Position numbers and translations under genes: made by a program. Positions 16,705 to 23,690 of a DNA stretch of 64,000 nucleotides are shown here, in pieces (position 1 is the first letter of the stretch; every line of letters begins with the position of its first letter). Origin of the DNA: Pseudomonas protegens CHA0 (GTDB lineage Bacteria > Pseudomonadota > Gammaproteobacteria > Pseudomonadales > Pseudomonadaceae); assembly GCF_000397205.1 (NCBI RefSeq), contig NC_021237.1:1799001-1863000 (forward strand), written 5' to 3'. The notes below the pieces were generated by a model, which was not told the origin of the DNA, searched no databases, and worked only from the letters and a program-made list of their open reading frames with translations.

Positions 16705-17718
16705 ATGAATTTGAATGAACCCCGCGAGCTGGCGCCCCTGCTCGAAGCCTTTCTGTTGGCCTCGGGAAAACCCCAGTCCCTGGAACGCCTGTTCGAGCTC
16801 TTCGAAGAAGCCGAGCGGCCGGACCCGGCGGTCTTCAAGAAAGCCCTGGCCCTGCTCGGCAAGTCCTGCGAAGGGCGGGCCTTCGAGCTCAAGGAAGTGG
16901 CCTCCGGCTATCGCCTGCAGATCCGCGAGAAGTTCGCGCCCTGGGTCGGCCGCCTGTGGGAAGAGCGCCCCCAGCGTTACTCGCGCGCCATGCTGGAAAC
17001 CATGGCCCTGATCGCCTATCGCCAACCCATCACCCGGGGCGAGATCGAGGACGTGCGTGGCGTGGCGGTCAACAGCCATATCGTCAAGACCTTGCTGGAA
17101 CGTGAGTGGATCCGCGTGGTGGGGTATCGCGACGTACCGGGCAAGCCGGCGATGTTCGCCACCACCAAGGCGTTTCTCGATCACTTCAACCTGAAGAACC
17201 TCGACGACCTGCCGCCTTTGGCGGAACTGCGGGAGATCGAGGCCGAGCCGGTACTGGAATTCGACGACGCGCCGGTGCCCGAGCACCTGCAACAACTGGC
17301 CGATGCCAGCGCCGAGCCGGAGGAACCCAAGGAAGAAACCAGCTTCCATACCCTGCTGCTGGAGCTGGATTCCATGGAGGAGGGGATCAAGACCGACTTC
17401 GAAGACTTGCACCGTGATGGTGTGGTGGAAACGGAGCAGGGAGGGGTACAAGAGCCGGTGCCGGATCTCCCGCAGGAGGAGGCCCGGACCGAATCTGAGG
17501 TCCTCGCCGATGAGCCCGATGAATTCCCGGTCGAACCCGAGGGCCAGCCGCCGGTCGAAGCAGAGGATGATGTGCTGGGCGTGGCCGAGGCCCGGGCCAA
17601 GTTGCTCGCCGCAGTAGCCGCACTGGAGCCTGCTACGCCGCAGTTGAGCGAGGAAGAGGCCGAAGCCCAGGCCCTGGCCGAAGCCATCGAAAACGAACGC
17701 CGCCTGCTGGACGATTGA
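16705..17718 (+). CDS. scpB: Segregation and condensation protein B
   Basis: A 337-residue protein. The first about 180 residues are the ScpB core of two winged helices, with LLASGKPQSLERLFELFEE and the signature ALIAYRQPITRGEIEDVRGVAVNSHIVKTLLEREWIRVVG. The remaining about 150 residues are a Glu/Asp/Pro-rich, low-complexity tail not needed for the fold, ending in an acidic helix. ScpB dimers bind the ScpA linker and regulate the SMC ring. The long acidic tail is common in pseudomonads and of unknown function. A terminator follows. Confidence 0.92.
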   Translation: MNLNEPRELAPLLEAFLLASGKPQSLERLFELFEEAERPDPAVFKKALALLGKSCEGRAFELKEVASGYRLQIREKFAPWVGRLWEERPQRYSRAMLETMALIAYRQPITRGEIEDVRGVAVNSHIVKTLLEREWIRVVGYRDVPGKPAMFATTKAFLDHFNLKNLDDLPPLAELREIEAEPVLEFDDAPVPEHLQQLADASAEPEEPKEETSFHTLLLELDSMEEGIKTDFEDLHRDGVVETEQGGVQEPVPDLPQEEARTESEVLADEPDEFPVEPEGQPPVEAEDDVLGVAEARAKLLAAVAALEPATPQLSEEEAEAQALAEAIENERRLLDD

Positions 17719-17727
17719 CCTTGTAGT

Positions 17728-17763
17728 CGCTGGCCGGCTCGGCGCATGGCTGGCGGTTTTTTT
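17728..17763 (+). terminator. Terminator after scpB
   Basis: CGCTGGCC pairs with GGCTGGCG over 8 positions, including G-U pairs. A run of seven T residues follows the stem (17757-17763). It lies 10 nt after the scpB stop codon. Confidence 0.6.
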
Positions 17764-17784
17764 CGCCGGCAAGCCGGCTCCTAC
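17762..17784 (+). repeat. Single REP-like element
   Basis: TTCGCCGGCAAGCCGGCTCC followed by TAC matches the Pseudomonas REP core also seen at 19387, 19442 and 23151 in this window. Here it is a single copy between the scpB terminator and the DUF1289 gene. Confidence 0.65.
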
Positions 17785-17795
17785 AGAGGTGATGG

Positions 17796-17987
17796 ATGAG
17801 TTCTGCCAAGGATCCCTGCATCAGCGTGTGCAAGTTCAGCGATGACATCTGCATCGGCTGCGGGCGCAGCAAGCGTGAGATCAAGGCCTGGAAGAAGCTC
17901 GACAAGGCCGAGCGCCGTCAAGTGCTGGCTGAAGCCGCCATGCGCCTGCTGCAATTGCGCGCCACCGGCCGGCGGAAAAAGTCCTGA
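17796..17987 (+). CDS. DUF1289 domain-containing protein
   Basis: A 63-residue protein with the four-cysteine DUF1289 pattern at the N terminus (PCISVCKF...DDICIGCGRSKREIKAWKKL). The cysteines probably bind zinc or an Fe-S cluster. The basic C terminus (RATGRRKKS) suggests nucleic-acid contact, but no function is established for the family. AGAGG lies 6 nt before the ATG. It sits between scpB and rluB. Confidence 0.85.
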   Translation: MSSAKDPCISVCKFSDDICIGCGRSKREIKAWKKLDKAERRQVLAEAAMRLLQLRATGRRKKS

Positions 17988-18087
17988 GGGACGACTTATC
18001 AACTAGTCTGTGATGCGCAACCGCCGCCATGAGCGTATGATTCGCGACCCTTTGGCGATCCCTTCGCCACAGACCCTGTTTTCCACT

Positions 18088-18110
18088 CTTCAGGCCGCTC
18101 AAGCCTGAAG
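18088..18110 (+). promoter_or_regulatory. Hairpin in the rluB 5' leader
   Basis: CTTCAGGC-cgctcaa-GCCTGAAG forms a perfect 8-bp hairpin ending 11 nt before the GGGAGG ribosome-binding site of rluB. No T-run follows, so it is not an obvious terminator. It may affect translation or mark a transcript end for the DUF1289 gene. Confidence 0.4.
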
Positions 18111-18132
18111 CGACACACCGGGAGGTGCCCAG

Positions 18133-19323
18133 ATGAGCGATACCGATCAGAACGACCAGGAAATCCGTCCAGCCGGCGAAAAACTGCAGAAAGTCCTCGC
18201 CCGCATCGGCGTCGGCTCGCGCCGCGATGTCGAGTCCTGGATCAGCCAGGGCCGGATCAAGGTCAACGGCAAAGAGGCCACCCTGGGCCTGCGCGTCGAC
18301 CTGCATGACGCCATTTCCATCGATGGCAAGGTGATCAAGCGCGAAGAGGCCGCCGAATCGGTGCGCCGCGTGATCATGTACAACAAGCCCGACGGCGAGA
18401 TCTGCACCCGCGACGACCCGGAAGGCCGCCCGACCGTGTTCGACAAGTTGCCGCGTCCGCGCGAAGGCCGCTGGATCAACATTGGCCGCCTGGACATCAA
18501 CACCACCGGTCTTTTGATGTTCACCACCGACGGTGAGTTGGCCAACCGCCTGATGCACCCTTCCTACGAGATGGACCGTGAGTACGCGGTGCGTGTGCGT
18601 GGCGAGGTCGACGACGAGATGATCGAGCGCCTCAAGGCCGGCGTCATGCTCGAAGACGGCCCGGCCAAGTTCACTGACATTCAGCAGGCGCCCGGTGGCG
18701 AAGGTTTCAACCACTGGTACCACTGCGTGGTGATGGAAGGTCGCAACCGTGAAGTGCGCCGCTTGTGGGAATCCCAGGGCCTGGTGGTCAGCCGCCTGAA
18801 GCGCGTGCGCTTCGGTCCGGTGTTCCTCAACTCCGACCTGCCCATGGGCCGCTGGCGCGAAATGAGCCAGTACGAAGTCGATGTGCTCAGCGCCGAAGTC
18901 GGCCTGACGCCGGTGGCCATGCCGCAGCTCAATGCCAAGTCCAAGGACAAGCTGGAGCGCATGCAGCGCAAATCCTCGCGTCCGGTGGGCAAGAGCGAGC
19001 GCGTGCGCACCCTGCGTCCGGCCAATGGCAGCGCGGCCACCCCGCGTGTTTCCCGCGAGCCGCAGATCGAAGGCGAGCGTCCTGGCCGCAAGCCGGCTGC
19101 CCGTCCGGATGGCGAGCGTGGCTCCCGTGCTCCGCGTCCGGCTACTGGCCGCGGCACTCCGGTGGCCGACCGCCCGGCGGACACCAAGCGTCCGGCCAAG
19201 CCGGCGCCCAAGTCCAAGCGCCCAAGCCTGGTGCTGGACAAGGACGCCCCGTCCGGCAAGCGCCGTGGCGCCCCGGCCGGTTCCGGCCAGCGTCCCGGTT
19301 TTGGTCGCCGCAAGCCGGAGTGA
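18133..19323 (+). CDS. rluB: 23S rRNA pseudouridine(2605) synthase RluB
   Basis: A 396-residue enzyme. The N-terminal S4 RNA-binding domain (about 15-75, GEKLQKVLARIGVGSRRDVESWI) is followed by an RsuA-type synthase domain (about 78-255) with catalytic Asp121 in GRLDINTTGLLMFT. It isomerises U2605-equivalent in 23S rRNA. The last about 140 residues are an extended Arg/Lys/Pro/Ala-rich tail, much longer than the catalytic core needs and probably disordered and RNA-binding, as in other Pseudomonas RluB proteins. GGGAGG precedes the ATG and a strong terminator follows. Confidence 0.92.
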   Translation: MSDTDQNDQEIRPAGEKLQKVLARIGVGSRRDVESWISQGRIKVNGKEATLGLRVDLHDAISIDGKVIKREEAAESVRRVIMYNKPDGEICTRDDPEGRPTVFDKLPRPREGRWINIGRLDINTTGLLMFTTDGELANRLMHPSYEMDREYAVRVRGEVDDEMIERLKAGVMLEDGPAKFTDIQQAPGGEGFNHWYHCVVMEGRNREVRRLWESQGLVVSRLKRVRFGPVFLNSDLPMGRWREMSQYEVDVLSAEVGLTPVAMPQLNAKSKDKLERMQRKSSRPVGKSERVRTLRPANGSAATPRVSREPQIEGERPGRKPAARPDGERGSRAPRPATGRGTPVADRPADTKRPAKPAPKSKRPSLVLDKDAPSGKRRGAPAGSGQRPGFGRRKPE

Positions 19324-19342
19324 TTCCCGGCCTGCCGACAAA

Positions 19343-19372
19343 AACGCCAACCTCCGGGTTGGCGTTTTTTTT
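19343..19372 (+). terminator. Terminator after rluB
   Basis: AACGCCAACC-tccg-GGTTGGCGTT is a perfect 10-bp stem, and the T residues that close the stem run on to a total of eight. It lies 19 nt after the rluB stop. Confidence 0.9.
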
Positions 19373-19386
19373 GCCTGCAACTGCGC

Positions 19387-19461
19387 AGGAGCCGGCTTGC
19401 CGGCGAACCGGGCCGCCCGGCTTGCGCAGGCTGATAGCGGCCTTCGCTTGCCAGCTCCTAC
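19387..19461. repeat. Inverted pair of REP elements (REPIN-like)
   Basis: AGGAGCCGGCTTGCCGGCGAA at 19387-19407 is followed by CTTCGCTTGCCAGCTCCTAC at 19442-19461 in opposite orientation. The pair encloses GGGCCGCCCGGC. It fills the gap between the rluB terminator and the convergent gene that stops at 19463. Confidence 0.72.
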
Positions 19462-19462
19462 G

Positions 19463-20428
19463 CTAGAAGGCGAACTGGCCGTCGAACACAGGCTTGTTAT
19501 CCACCGCCAGCACTCCGGAACTGAAGATCAGGTCCAGGTGATGGCTGCCTTTGGCGCCGCCCCCCAGGCCCAGGTGCAGGCCGCAATGGCGCTCTTCGAA
19601 GCCGGAGTTGCGCCCGTAGAGGGACCTGATGCCCTCGTTGGTGCCGATTCCCAGTTCCTCTATGCGCCGGTTGGACGGGTTGGCATCCAGGTACTTGTTG
19701 AAGTCATTGGCCAGCCCTGGCACCTCGGTGGCCACCCGGCTGATGCTGGAGTTCTCGATCCACAGTTCCAGCGGTGCTTTCAGTACCCCGTACTTGCGGG
19801 CGAAAGGGATGGTGCTGAGGAAGGTGCCGAGAAACTTCACATGGCCGTTGATGGCATCGCTGTGGGTGGCGATTTCCCCCGGTGCCAGGTCGTAGTTGCC
19901 GACGCCGTTGATGTCGGTCCATTTCTTCACGCTGTTCAAGGGCGCTTCGAAATATGAGCCCTGAAGGTCGCTGAAGCTCAGGGTGGTGGCCTGGGACAGG
20001 CGGCGGATCAGAGTGGCGTTTAGGTCGGCAATGCGTTGCGGCTCGACGCTGAAGGTGTCGTAGAAGTACTCGCCGTAATCCTTGAACAGCAGGGACTTCT
20101 TCCAGTGCTCGGCCATCAGCCCATGCAGCGGCCGCAGGAACTCCGGGCCGTCGGGGCGTGGCTGGGGCAGGGTCGAGGAGTCGTAGAAGAAGATGTACAG
20201 GTCACAGTCGATGATGGCCTGGGCAAGGGTCGCCGCCGGCTCCTGGTCCAGGCGCAGGGCGCTGACTGTCAGTGGGGTGGCCTGGCGCGACTGTTCGAGG
20301 ATGGCGCTGACCATGGCCTGGTACTCGGCGGTGTGGCCGATCACCACCCTGGAGGGCTGGGCGCCGCTCAAGGCCGGATGCCGCTCGAGGTAGTACAGGA
20401 AATGGCGGATGGCGCGGGTCTGGTCCAT
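19463..20428 (-). CDS. M29 aminopeptidase-like protein, uncharacterised
   Basis: A 321-residue protein not assignable to a named gene. The C-terminal half shows the metal-ligand motifs of M29 (AmpS/aminopeptidase T) metallopeptidases: PGEIATHSDAINGHVKF (Glu185), EELGIGTNEG (Glu258), RHCGLHLGLGG (His285) and SHHLDLIF (His297, Asp299). At 321 residues it is shorter than the about 400-residue M29 enzymes, and the N-terminal domain is divergent. The start at 20428 has AGGGAGG immediately upstream. A 45-residue peptide gene lies 63 bp upstream on the same strand with a hairpin between, resembling a precursor/processing-enzyme pair. The substrate is unknown. Confidence 0.75.
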   Translation of the reverse strand: MDQTRAIRHFLYYLERHPALSGAQPSRVVIGHTAEYQAMVSAILEQSRQATPLTVSALRLDQEPAATLAQAIIDCDLYIFFYDSSTLPQPRPDGPEFLRPLHGLMAEHWKKSLLFKDYGEYFYDTFSVEPQRIADLNATLIRRLSQATTLSFSDLQGSYFEAPLNSVKKWTDINGVGNYDLAPGEIATHSDAINGHVKFLGTFLSTIPFARKYGVLKAPLELWIENSSISRVATEVPGLANDFNKYLDANPSNRRIEELGIGTNEGIRSLYGRNSGFEERHCGLHLGLGGGAKGSHHLDLIFSSGVLAVDNKPVFDGQFAF

Positions 20429-20456
20429 AAAACCTCCCTGGAGGACAAAGGTGACC

Positions 20457-20479
20457 GGCGCAGGCACCAGGCCTGCACC
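20457..20479 (-). terminator. Attenuator-like hairpin between peptide and M29-like genes
   Basis: Read on the minus strand, GGTGCAGGC-CTGGT-GCCTGCGCC gives a 9-bp stem (one G-U pair) 12 nt after the peptide stop. It has no T-run, so it could allow partial read-through and a higher peptide-to-enzyme ratio, or act as an mRNA stabiliser. Confidence 0.45.
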
Positions 20480-20491
20480 GGTCCGGGCGCC

Positions 20492-20629
20492 TTACATCGG
20501 CCACATGGCAGTGCCGAATGGCACCACCGCGTCGGCCTGCATCATTTCCACTGCTGCTTCATGGGTGGCGGCTTCGAACCAGTCGTCCAGTTGCAGTTCG
20601 GTTTCCAGGTCTTGTTCCAGTGCTTGCAT
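20492..20629 (-). CDS. Small 45-residue peptide, possible processed precursor
   Basis: The ATG at 20629 is preceded by TAGGAGA at 6 nt, an excellent ribosome-binding site. The product is 45 residues: an acidic N-terminal helix (ALEQDLETELQLDDWFEAAT, a leader-like composition), then AAVEMMQADAVV and a hydrophobic tail ending PFGTAMWPM. No TM segment or signal peptide is evident and there are no cysteines. It is followed by a hairpin and an M29-peptidase-like gene on the same strand. The architecture resembles a ribosomally made peptide with its maturation enzyme, but no known family was recognised. It could instead be a small partner subunit of the peptidase-like protein. Confidence 0.6.
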   Translation of the reverse strand: MQALEQDLETELQLDDWFEAATHEAAVEMMQADAVVPFGTAMWPM

Positions 20630-21148
20630 GGTGTCTCTCCTAGATACAGTGCGTGTAAGCAGTCCATTGGCGGAGCAGTTGAACAGCGGAGAACGGGAAG
20701 GTTGCTGGGCCGCTCATCCACTCCCGGAACTTGTCGGCTGGCTGAGCCGGCAAGTGGCTGGAAACCTAGTCCAGGGCATTTTGAAGTGCAAAAAAATAAT
20801 TAGATTATTTTCTGCTGAACTTTATTTTCTATTTTTAGGTGAAATATTTATTCCCAGAAAACAAAAAGCTAAGGCTTTTCCGCTTGTCGGGCGGCGTGGG
20901 TGTCAATTTGCAGTCGGTTCGCCAGTTGATCTGGTTTGGCAATTTATCGTTACGCCTCGTAAAGAAAAAATTACGAAATGCGCCGTGATCCGCCTGTAAT
21001 TCGCGGCGATGGATGTGCTGTAAGGAAAAGCTGCCGGCAGTTGTTCGGGAAAGCCACCGCCGAGGCTCTAGCCCGCTTGTTCCGGGGCGCCAAGGCAGGT
21101 GAGATGCACACCTGCCTGCGTACAGGTGCAAAACAAGAAGGAGGCGCA
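20630..21148. other. Intergenic region with an AT-rich patch
   Basis: A 519-bp stretch with no convincing gene. Positions about 20780-20880 are strikingly AT-rich for this genome (for example TTAGATTATTTTCTG and GAAATATTTATTCCC), consistent with a promoter region for the minus-strand peptide gene or with acquired DNA. A perfect hairpin lies at 21094-21116. No transposase or att-like repeat was seen. Confidence 0.5.
21094..21116. repeat. Perfect palindrome GGCAGGTG/CACCTGCC
   Basis: GGCAGGTG and CACCTGCC are exact inverted repeats separated by 7 nt, located 32 nt before the small ORF at 21149. It could be an operator or an RNA hairpin in its leader. Confidence 0.45.
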
Positions 21149-21298
21149 ATGAACGCCGTAACCGACTTTCACCCACACCCTTCGATGGGCGATGGCCTTC
21201 GCTCATTCATCGACGACCCCACTCGGTCCGTCCACTTTCGCGCCGCCGATGCCGAGCATCGGGCTGGCCCCGCAGGATTCCGGTTACCGGCACGCTGA
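21149..21298 (+). CDS. Small ORF with strong ribosome-binding site, unknown
   Basis: A 49-residue reading frame beginning MNAVTDFHPHPSMGDGLRSF. GAAGGAGG lies 5 nt before the ATG, a near-perfect ribosome-binding site, which is the main reason for listing it. The product is rich in His, Arg, Asp and Pro, has no TM helix and matches nothing recognised. It lies upstream of the AroP leader region and may be a short regulatory ORF or the remnant of a broken gene. Confidence 0.35.
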   Translation: MNAVTDFHPHPSMGDGLRSFIDDPTRSVHFRAADAEHRAGPAGFRLPAR

Positions 21299-21533
21299 TA
21301 AAGCGGTGTCTGGCGGCAGGGAGTCAGGGGTGTACAATGCGCGGCGTTTTAACTGTGACCCAACTGCGTACCCGCGCATTTTGCGCCTGAAACGTGCTTT
21401 CCAGACCGCTTGCGAGGCGCTGAAGAGCTCGCTGCAAGGCCAATAAACTCAAGGTTATCCACCTTGTTCACTCCGCCGCGTCACGAGCGTGGTGGGTTCG
21501 ATTTCGTCACAGATAAAAACAAACAGGTGACGC

Positions 21534-21596
21534 ATGACCGTTAAAAGAACGCTGAACTTCTGGTGCCTGCGCTGGGGTTTGATCCGCGCCGCTTAA
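21534..21596 (+). CDS. Aromatic-rich leader peptide upstream of aroP
   Basis: A 20-residue ORF (MTVKRTLN-FWCLRW-GLIRAA) with CAGGTGA just before the ATG, ending 54 bp before aroP. Phe, Trp and a second Trp fall within six codons, in front of a gene for an aromatic amino acid permease. This is the layout of ribosome-mediated attenuation or TnaC-like sensing, in which translation of the Trp/Phe codons reports the amino acid supply. No T-run terminator is evident between leader and gene, so the mechanism may be Rho- or translation-based. Confidence 0.6.
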   Translation: MTVKRTLNFWCLRWGLIRAA

Positions 21597-21650
21597 GCCT
21601 TTACCGGGCGGCAACGTCTGACACACATTACCTTGCGTGAGAGCCTTTTC

Positions 21651-23072
21651 ATGAGTGGACAAAACTCGCATTCGGGCGAGCTGAAACGCGGCCTGAAGAA
21701 TCGCCATATTCAACTGATCGCCCTGGGCGGCGCGATTGGTACCGGTTTGTTCCTGGGGTCGGCCGGGGTGCTCAAGTCCGCCGGCCCGTCGATGATCCTC
21801 GGTTATGCCATCTGCGGTTTCATCGCTTTCATGATCATGCGCCAGCTCGGCGAGATGATCGTCGAGGAGCCGGTGGCCGGCTCCTTCAGCCACTTTGCCC
21901 ATAAATACTGGGGCGGCTTTGCCGGTTTCCTCTCGGGCTGGAACTGCTGGATCCTCTATATCCTGGTGGGCATGTCGGAGCTGACCGCGGTCGGCAAGTA
22001 TGTGCACTACTGGTGGCCGGACGTCCCGACCTGGGCCTCGGCAGCCGTGTTCTTCGTCATGATCAACGCCATCAACCTGGCCAACGTCAAGGTCTTCGGC
22101 GAGGCCGAGTTCTGGTTCGCCATCATCAAGGTGGTCGCCATCGTCGGCATGATCGCCCTGGGCAGCTACCTGCTGGTCAGTGGCCACGGCGGCCCGCAGG
22201 CCTCGGTGAGCAACCTGTGGTCCCACGGCGGCTTCTTCCCCAATGGGGTCAGCGGCCTGGTGATGGCCATGGCAATCATCATGTTCTCCTTCGGCGGCCT
22301 GGAAATGCTCGGTTTCACTGCAGCGGAAGCCGACAAGCCGAAGACCGTGATCCCCAAGGCGATCAACCAGGTGATCTATCGCATCCTGATTTTCTACATC
22401 GGCGCCCTGGTGGTGCTGCTGTCGCTGACGCCGTGGGACACCCTGCTGGTGACCCTGAACGCTTCCGGCGATGCCTACAGCGGCAGCCCGTTCGTCCAGG
22501 TGTTCTCGATGCTGGGCAGCAACACCGCGGCGCACATCCTCAACTTCGTGGTCCTGACCGCGGCGCTGTCGGTGTACAACAGCGGCACCTATTGCAACAG
22601 CCGCATGCTCCTGGGCATGGCCGAGCAGGGCGATGCGCCCAAGGCCCTGGCCAAGATCGACAAGCGCGGCGTGCCGGTGATGTCGATCCTCGCTTCGGCG
22701 CTGGTGACCTTCGTCGCCGTGGTGCTCAACTACCTGATTCCGCAGCACGCCCTGGAGCTGCTGATGTCCCTGGTGGTGGCGACCCTGGTGATCAACTGGG
22801 CGATGATCAGCTACTCGCACTTCAAGTTCCGCCAGCACATGGAGCGTACCGGCCAGACCTCGCTGTTCAAGGCGCTGTGGTACCCCTACGGCAACTACGT
22901 CTGCCTGGCGTTCGTGGTGTTCATCCTGGGCATCATGCTGATGATTCCGGGCATCCAGATCTCGGTGTACGCGATCCCGGTGTGGGTGGTGTTCATGTGG
23001 GTCTGCTACTGCATCAAGAACAAGCGCAGTGCCCAGCACGCGCTGCAGGCAGCCAGTGCTTCGCTGAAGTAA
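21651..23072 (+). CDS. aroP: Aromatic amino acid permease AroP
   Basis: A 473-residue APC-family permease with twelve predicted TM helices. The N terminus ELKRGLKNRHIQLIALGGAIGTGLFLGSAG and the segments FSFGGLEMLGFTAAEADKPKTVIPKAINQVIYRILIFY and LSVYNSGTYCNSRMLLGMAEQGDAPKAL are typical of the AroP/PheP branch. It takes up Phe, Tyr and Trp by proton symport across the inner membrane. The start at 21651 gives the usual family N terminus. An aromatic-rich leader peptide precedes it and a terminator follows. The phh phenylalanine catabolic genes are about 2.5 kb away. Confidence 0.88.
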   Translation: MSGQNSHSGELKRGLKNRHIQLIALGGAIGTGLFLGSAGVLKSAGPSMILGYAICGFIAFMIMRQLGEMIVEEPVAGSFSHFAHKYWGGFAGFLSGWNCWILYILVGMSELTAVGKYVHYWWPDVPTWASAAVFFVMINAINLANVKVFGEAEFWFAIIKVVAIVGMIALGSYLLVSGHGGPQASVSNLWSHGGFFPNGVSGLVMAMAIIMFSFGGLEMLGFTAAEADKPKTVIPKAINQVIYRILIFYIGALVVLLSLTPWDTLLVTLNASGDAYSGSPFVQVFSMLGSNTAAHILNFVVLTAALSVYNSGTYCNSRMLLGMAEQGDAPKALAKIDKRGVPVMSILASALVTFVAVVLNYLIPQHALELLMSLVVATLVINWAMISYSHFKFRQHMERTGQTSLFKALWYPYGNYVCLAFVVFILGIMLMIPGIQISVYAIPVWVVFMWVCYCIKNKRSAQHALQAASASLK

Positions 23073-23092
23073 GCGCGGCCCTGGCAACGACT

Positions 23093-23115
23093 AACCCGGC
23101 TCCGGCCGGGTTTTT
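23093..23115 (+). terminator. Terminator after aroP
   Basis: AACCCGG-CTCCGG-CCGGGTT forms a GC-rich stem running into five T residues, 21 nt after the aroP stop. Confidence 0.85.
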
Positions 23116-23150
23116 CATGGCCGTGATTTTTGTCGGGGGCTGAGATCGCT

Positions 23151-23213
23151 TTCGCGGGCAAGCCGGCTCCTACGGTGTGCCTGCCCGCTGTAGGGGGCTG
23201 GCTTGCCAGCGAA
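23151..23213. repeat. Inverted pair of REP elements
   Basis: TTCGCGGGCAAGCCGGCTCC-TAC at 23151-23173 and GTAGGGGGCTGGCTTGCCAG-CGAA at 23190-23213 are inverted copies of the Pseudomonas REP core. They lie between the aroP terminator and arfB. Confidence 0.75.
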
Positions 23214-23276
23214 GAGACCCGCAAGAGCGTGGGGAATGGGGGTATCCTATGCGCCCTGAAGACGGATTCCTGTTCC

Positions 23277-23690
23277 ATGCTGGTGATTTCCAACAACGTG
23301 CATCTGCCGGATGCCGAGATCGAGCTGACCGCCATCCGTGCCCAGGGCGCCGGTGGGCAGAACGTCAACAAGGTGTCCAGCGCGGTGCACCTGCGCTTCG
23401 ACATTCCGGCTTCGTCCCTGCCTCCGTTCTACAAGGAGCGCCTGCTGGCGTTGCGCGACAGCCGCATCACCAGTGACGGCGTGATCATTCTCAAGGCCCA
23501 GCAGTACCGCACCCAGGAGCAGAACCGCGCCGATGCCCTGGAGCGCCTCACCGAGCTGATTCTCAGCGCCATCAAGGTGGAGAAGAAGCGCCGCCCGACC
23601 AAGCCGACCCTGGGTTCGAAGAAGCGCCGCCTGGAGACCAAGGCCAAGCGCGGCAGCATCAAGGCCGGGCGCGGCAAAGTGGACTTCTAG
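23277..23690 (+). CDS. arfB: Alternative ribosome-rescue factor ArfB (YaeJ)
   Basis: A 137-residue protein with the release-factor domain at the N terminus. The catalytic GGQ is at 26-28 in [24 protein letters not shown]. The C terminus is basic and ends [23 protein letters not shown], the tail that inserts into the empty mRNA channel of stalled ribosomes. ArfB hydrolyses peptidyl-tRNA on non-stop complexes independently of tmRNA. The start at 23277 matches the 137-140 residue family length. Its TAG stop lies in a CTAG shared with the stop of the convergent MFS gene. Confidence 0.92.
   Translation: MLVISNNVHLPDAEIELTAIRAQGAGGQNVNKVSSAVHLRFDIPASSLPPFYKERLLALRDSRITSDGVIILKAQQYRTQEQNRADALERLTELILSAIKVEKKRRPTKPTLGSKKRRLETKAKRGSIKAGRGKVDF

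Noticed and set aside
20780..20880. The AT-rich patch as a mobile-element scar or attachment site
   Set aside because: No integrase, transposase, target duplication or tRNA lies nearby. A promoter region is an equally good explanation.
21337..21390. A 17-codon ORF (MRGVLTVTQLRTRAFCA) as another leader peptide
   Set aside because: The ribosome-binding site is doubtful, the codons are not aromatic, and TGTACAAT at its start looks more like a promoter -10 element.
21507..23087. A 526-codon antisense frame opposite aroP
   Set aside because: The translation is dominated by His, Gln, Asp and Arg repeats typical of reading a membrane-protein gene backwards; aroP accounts for the region.
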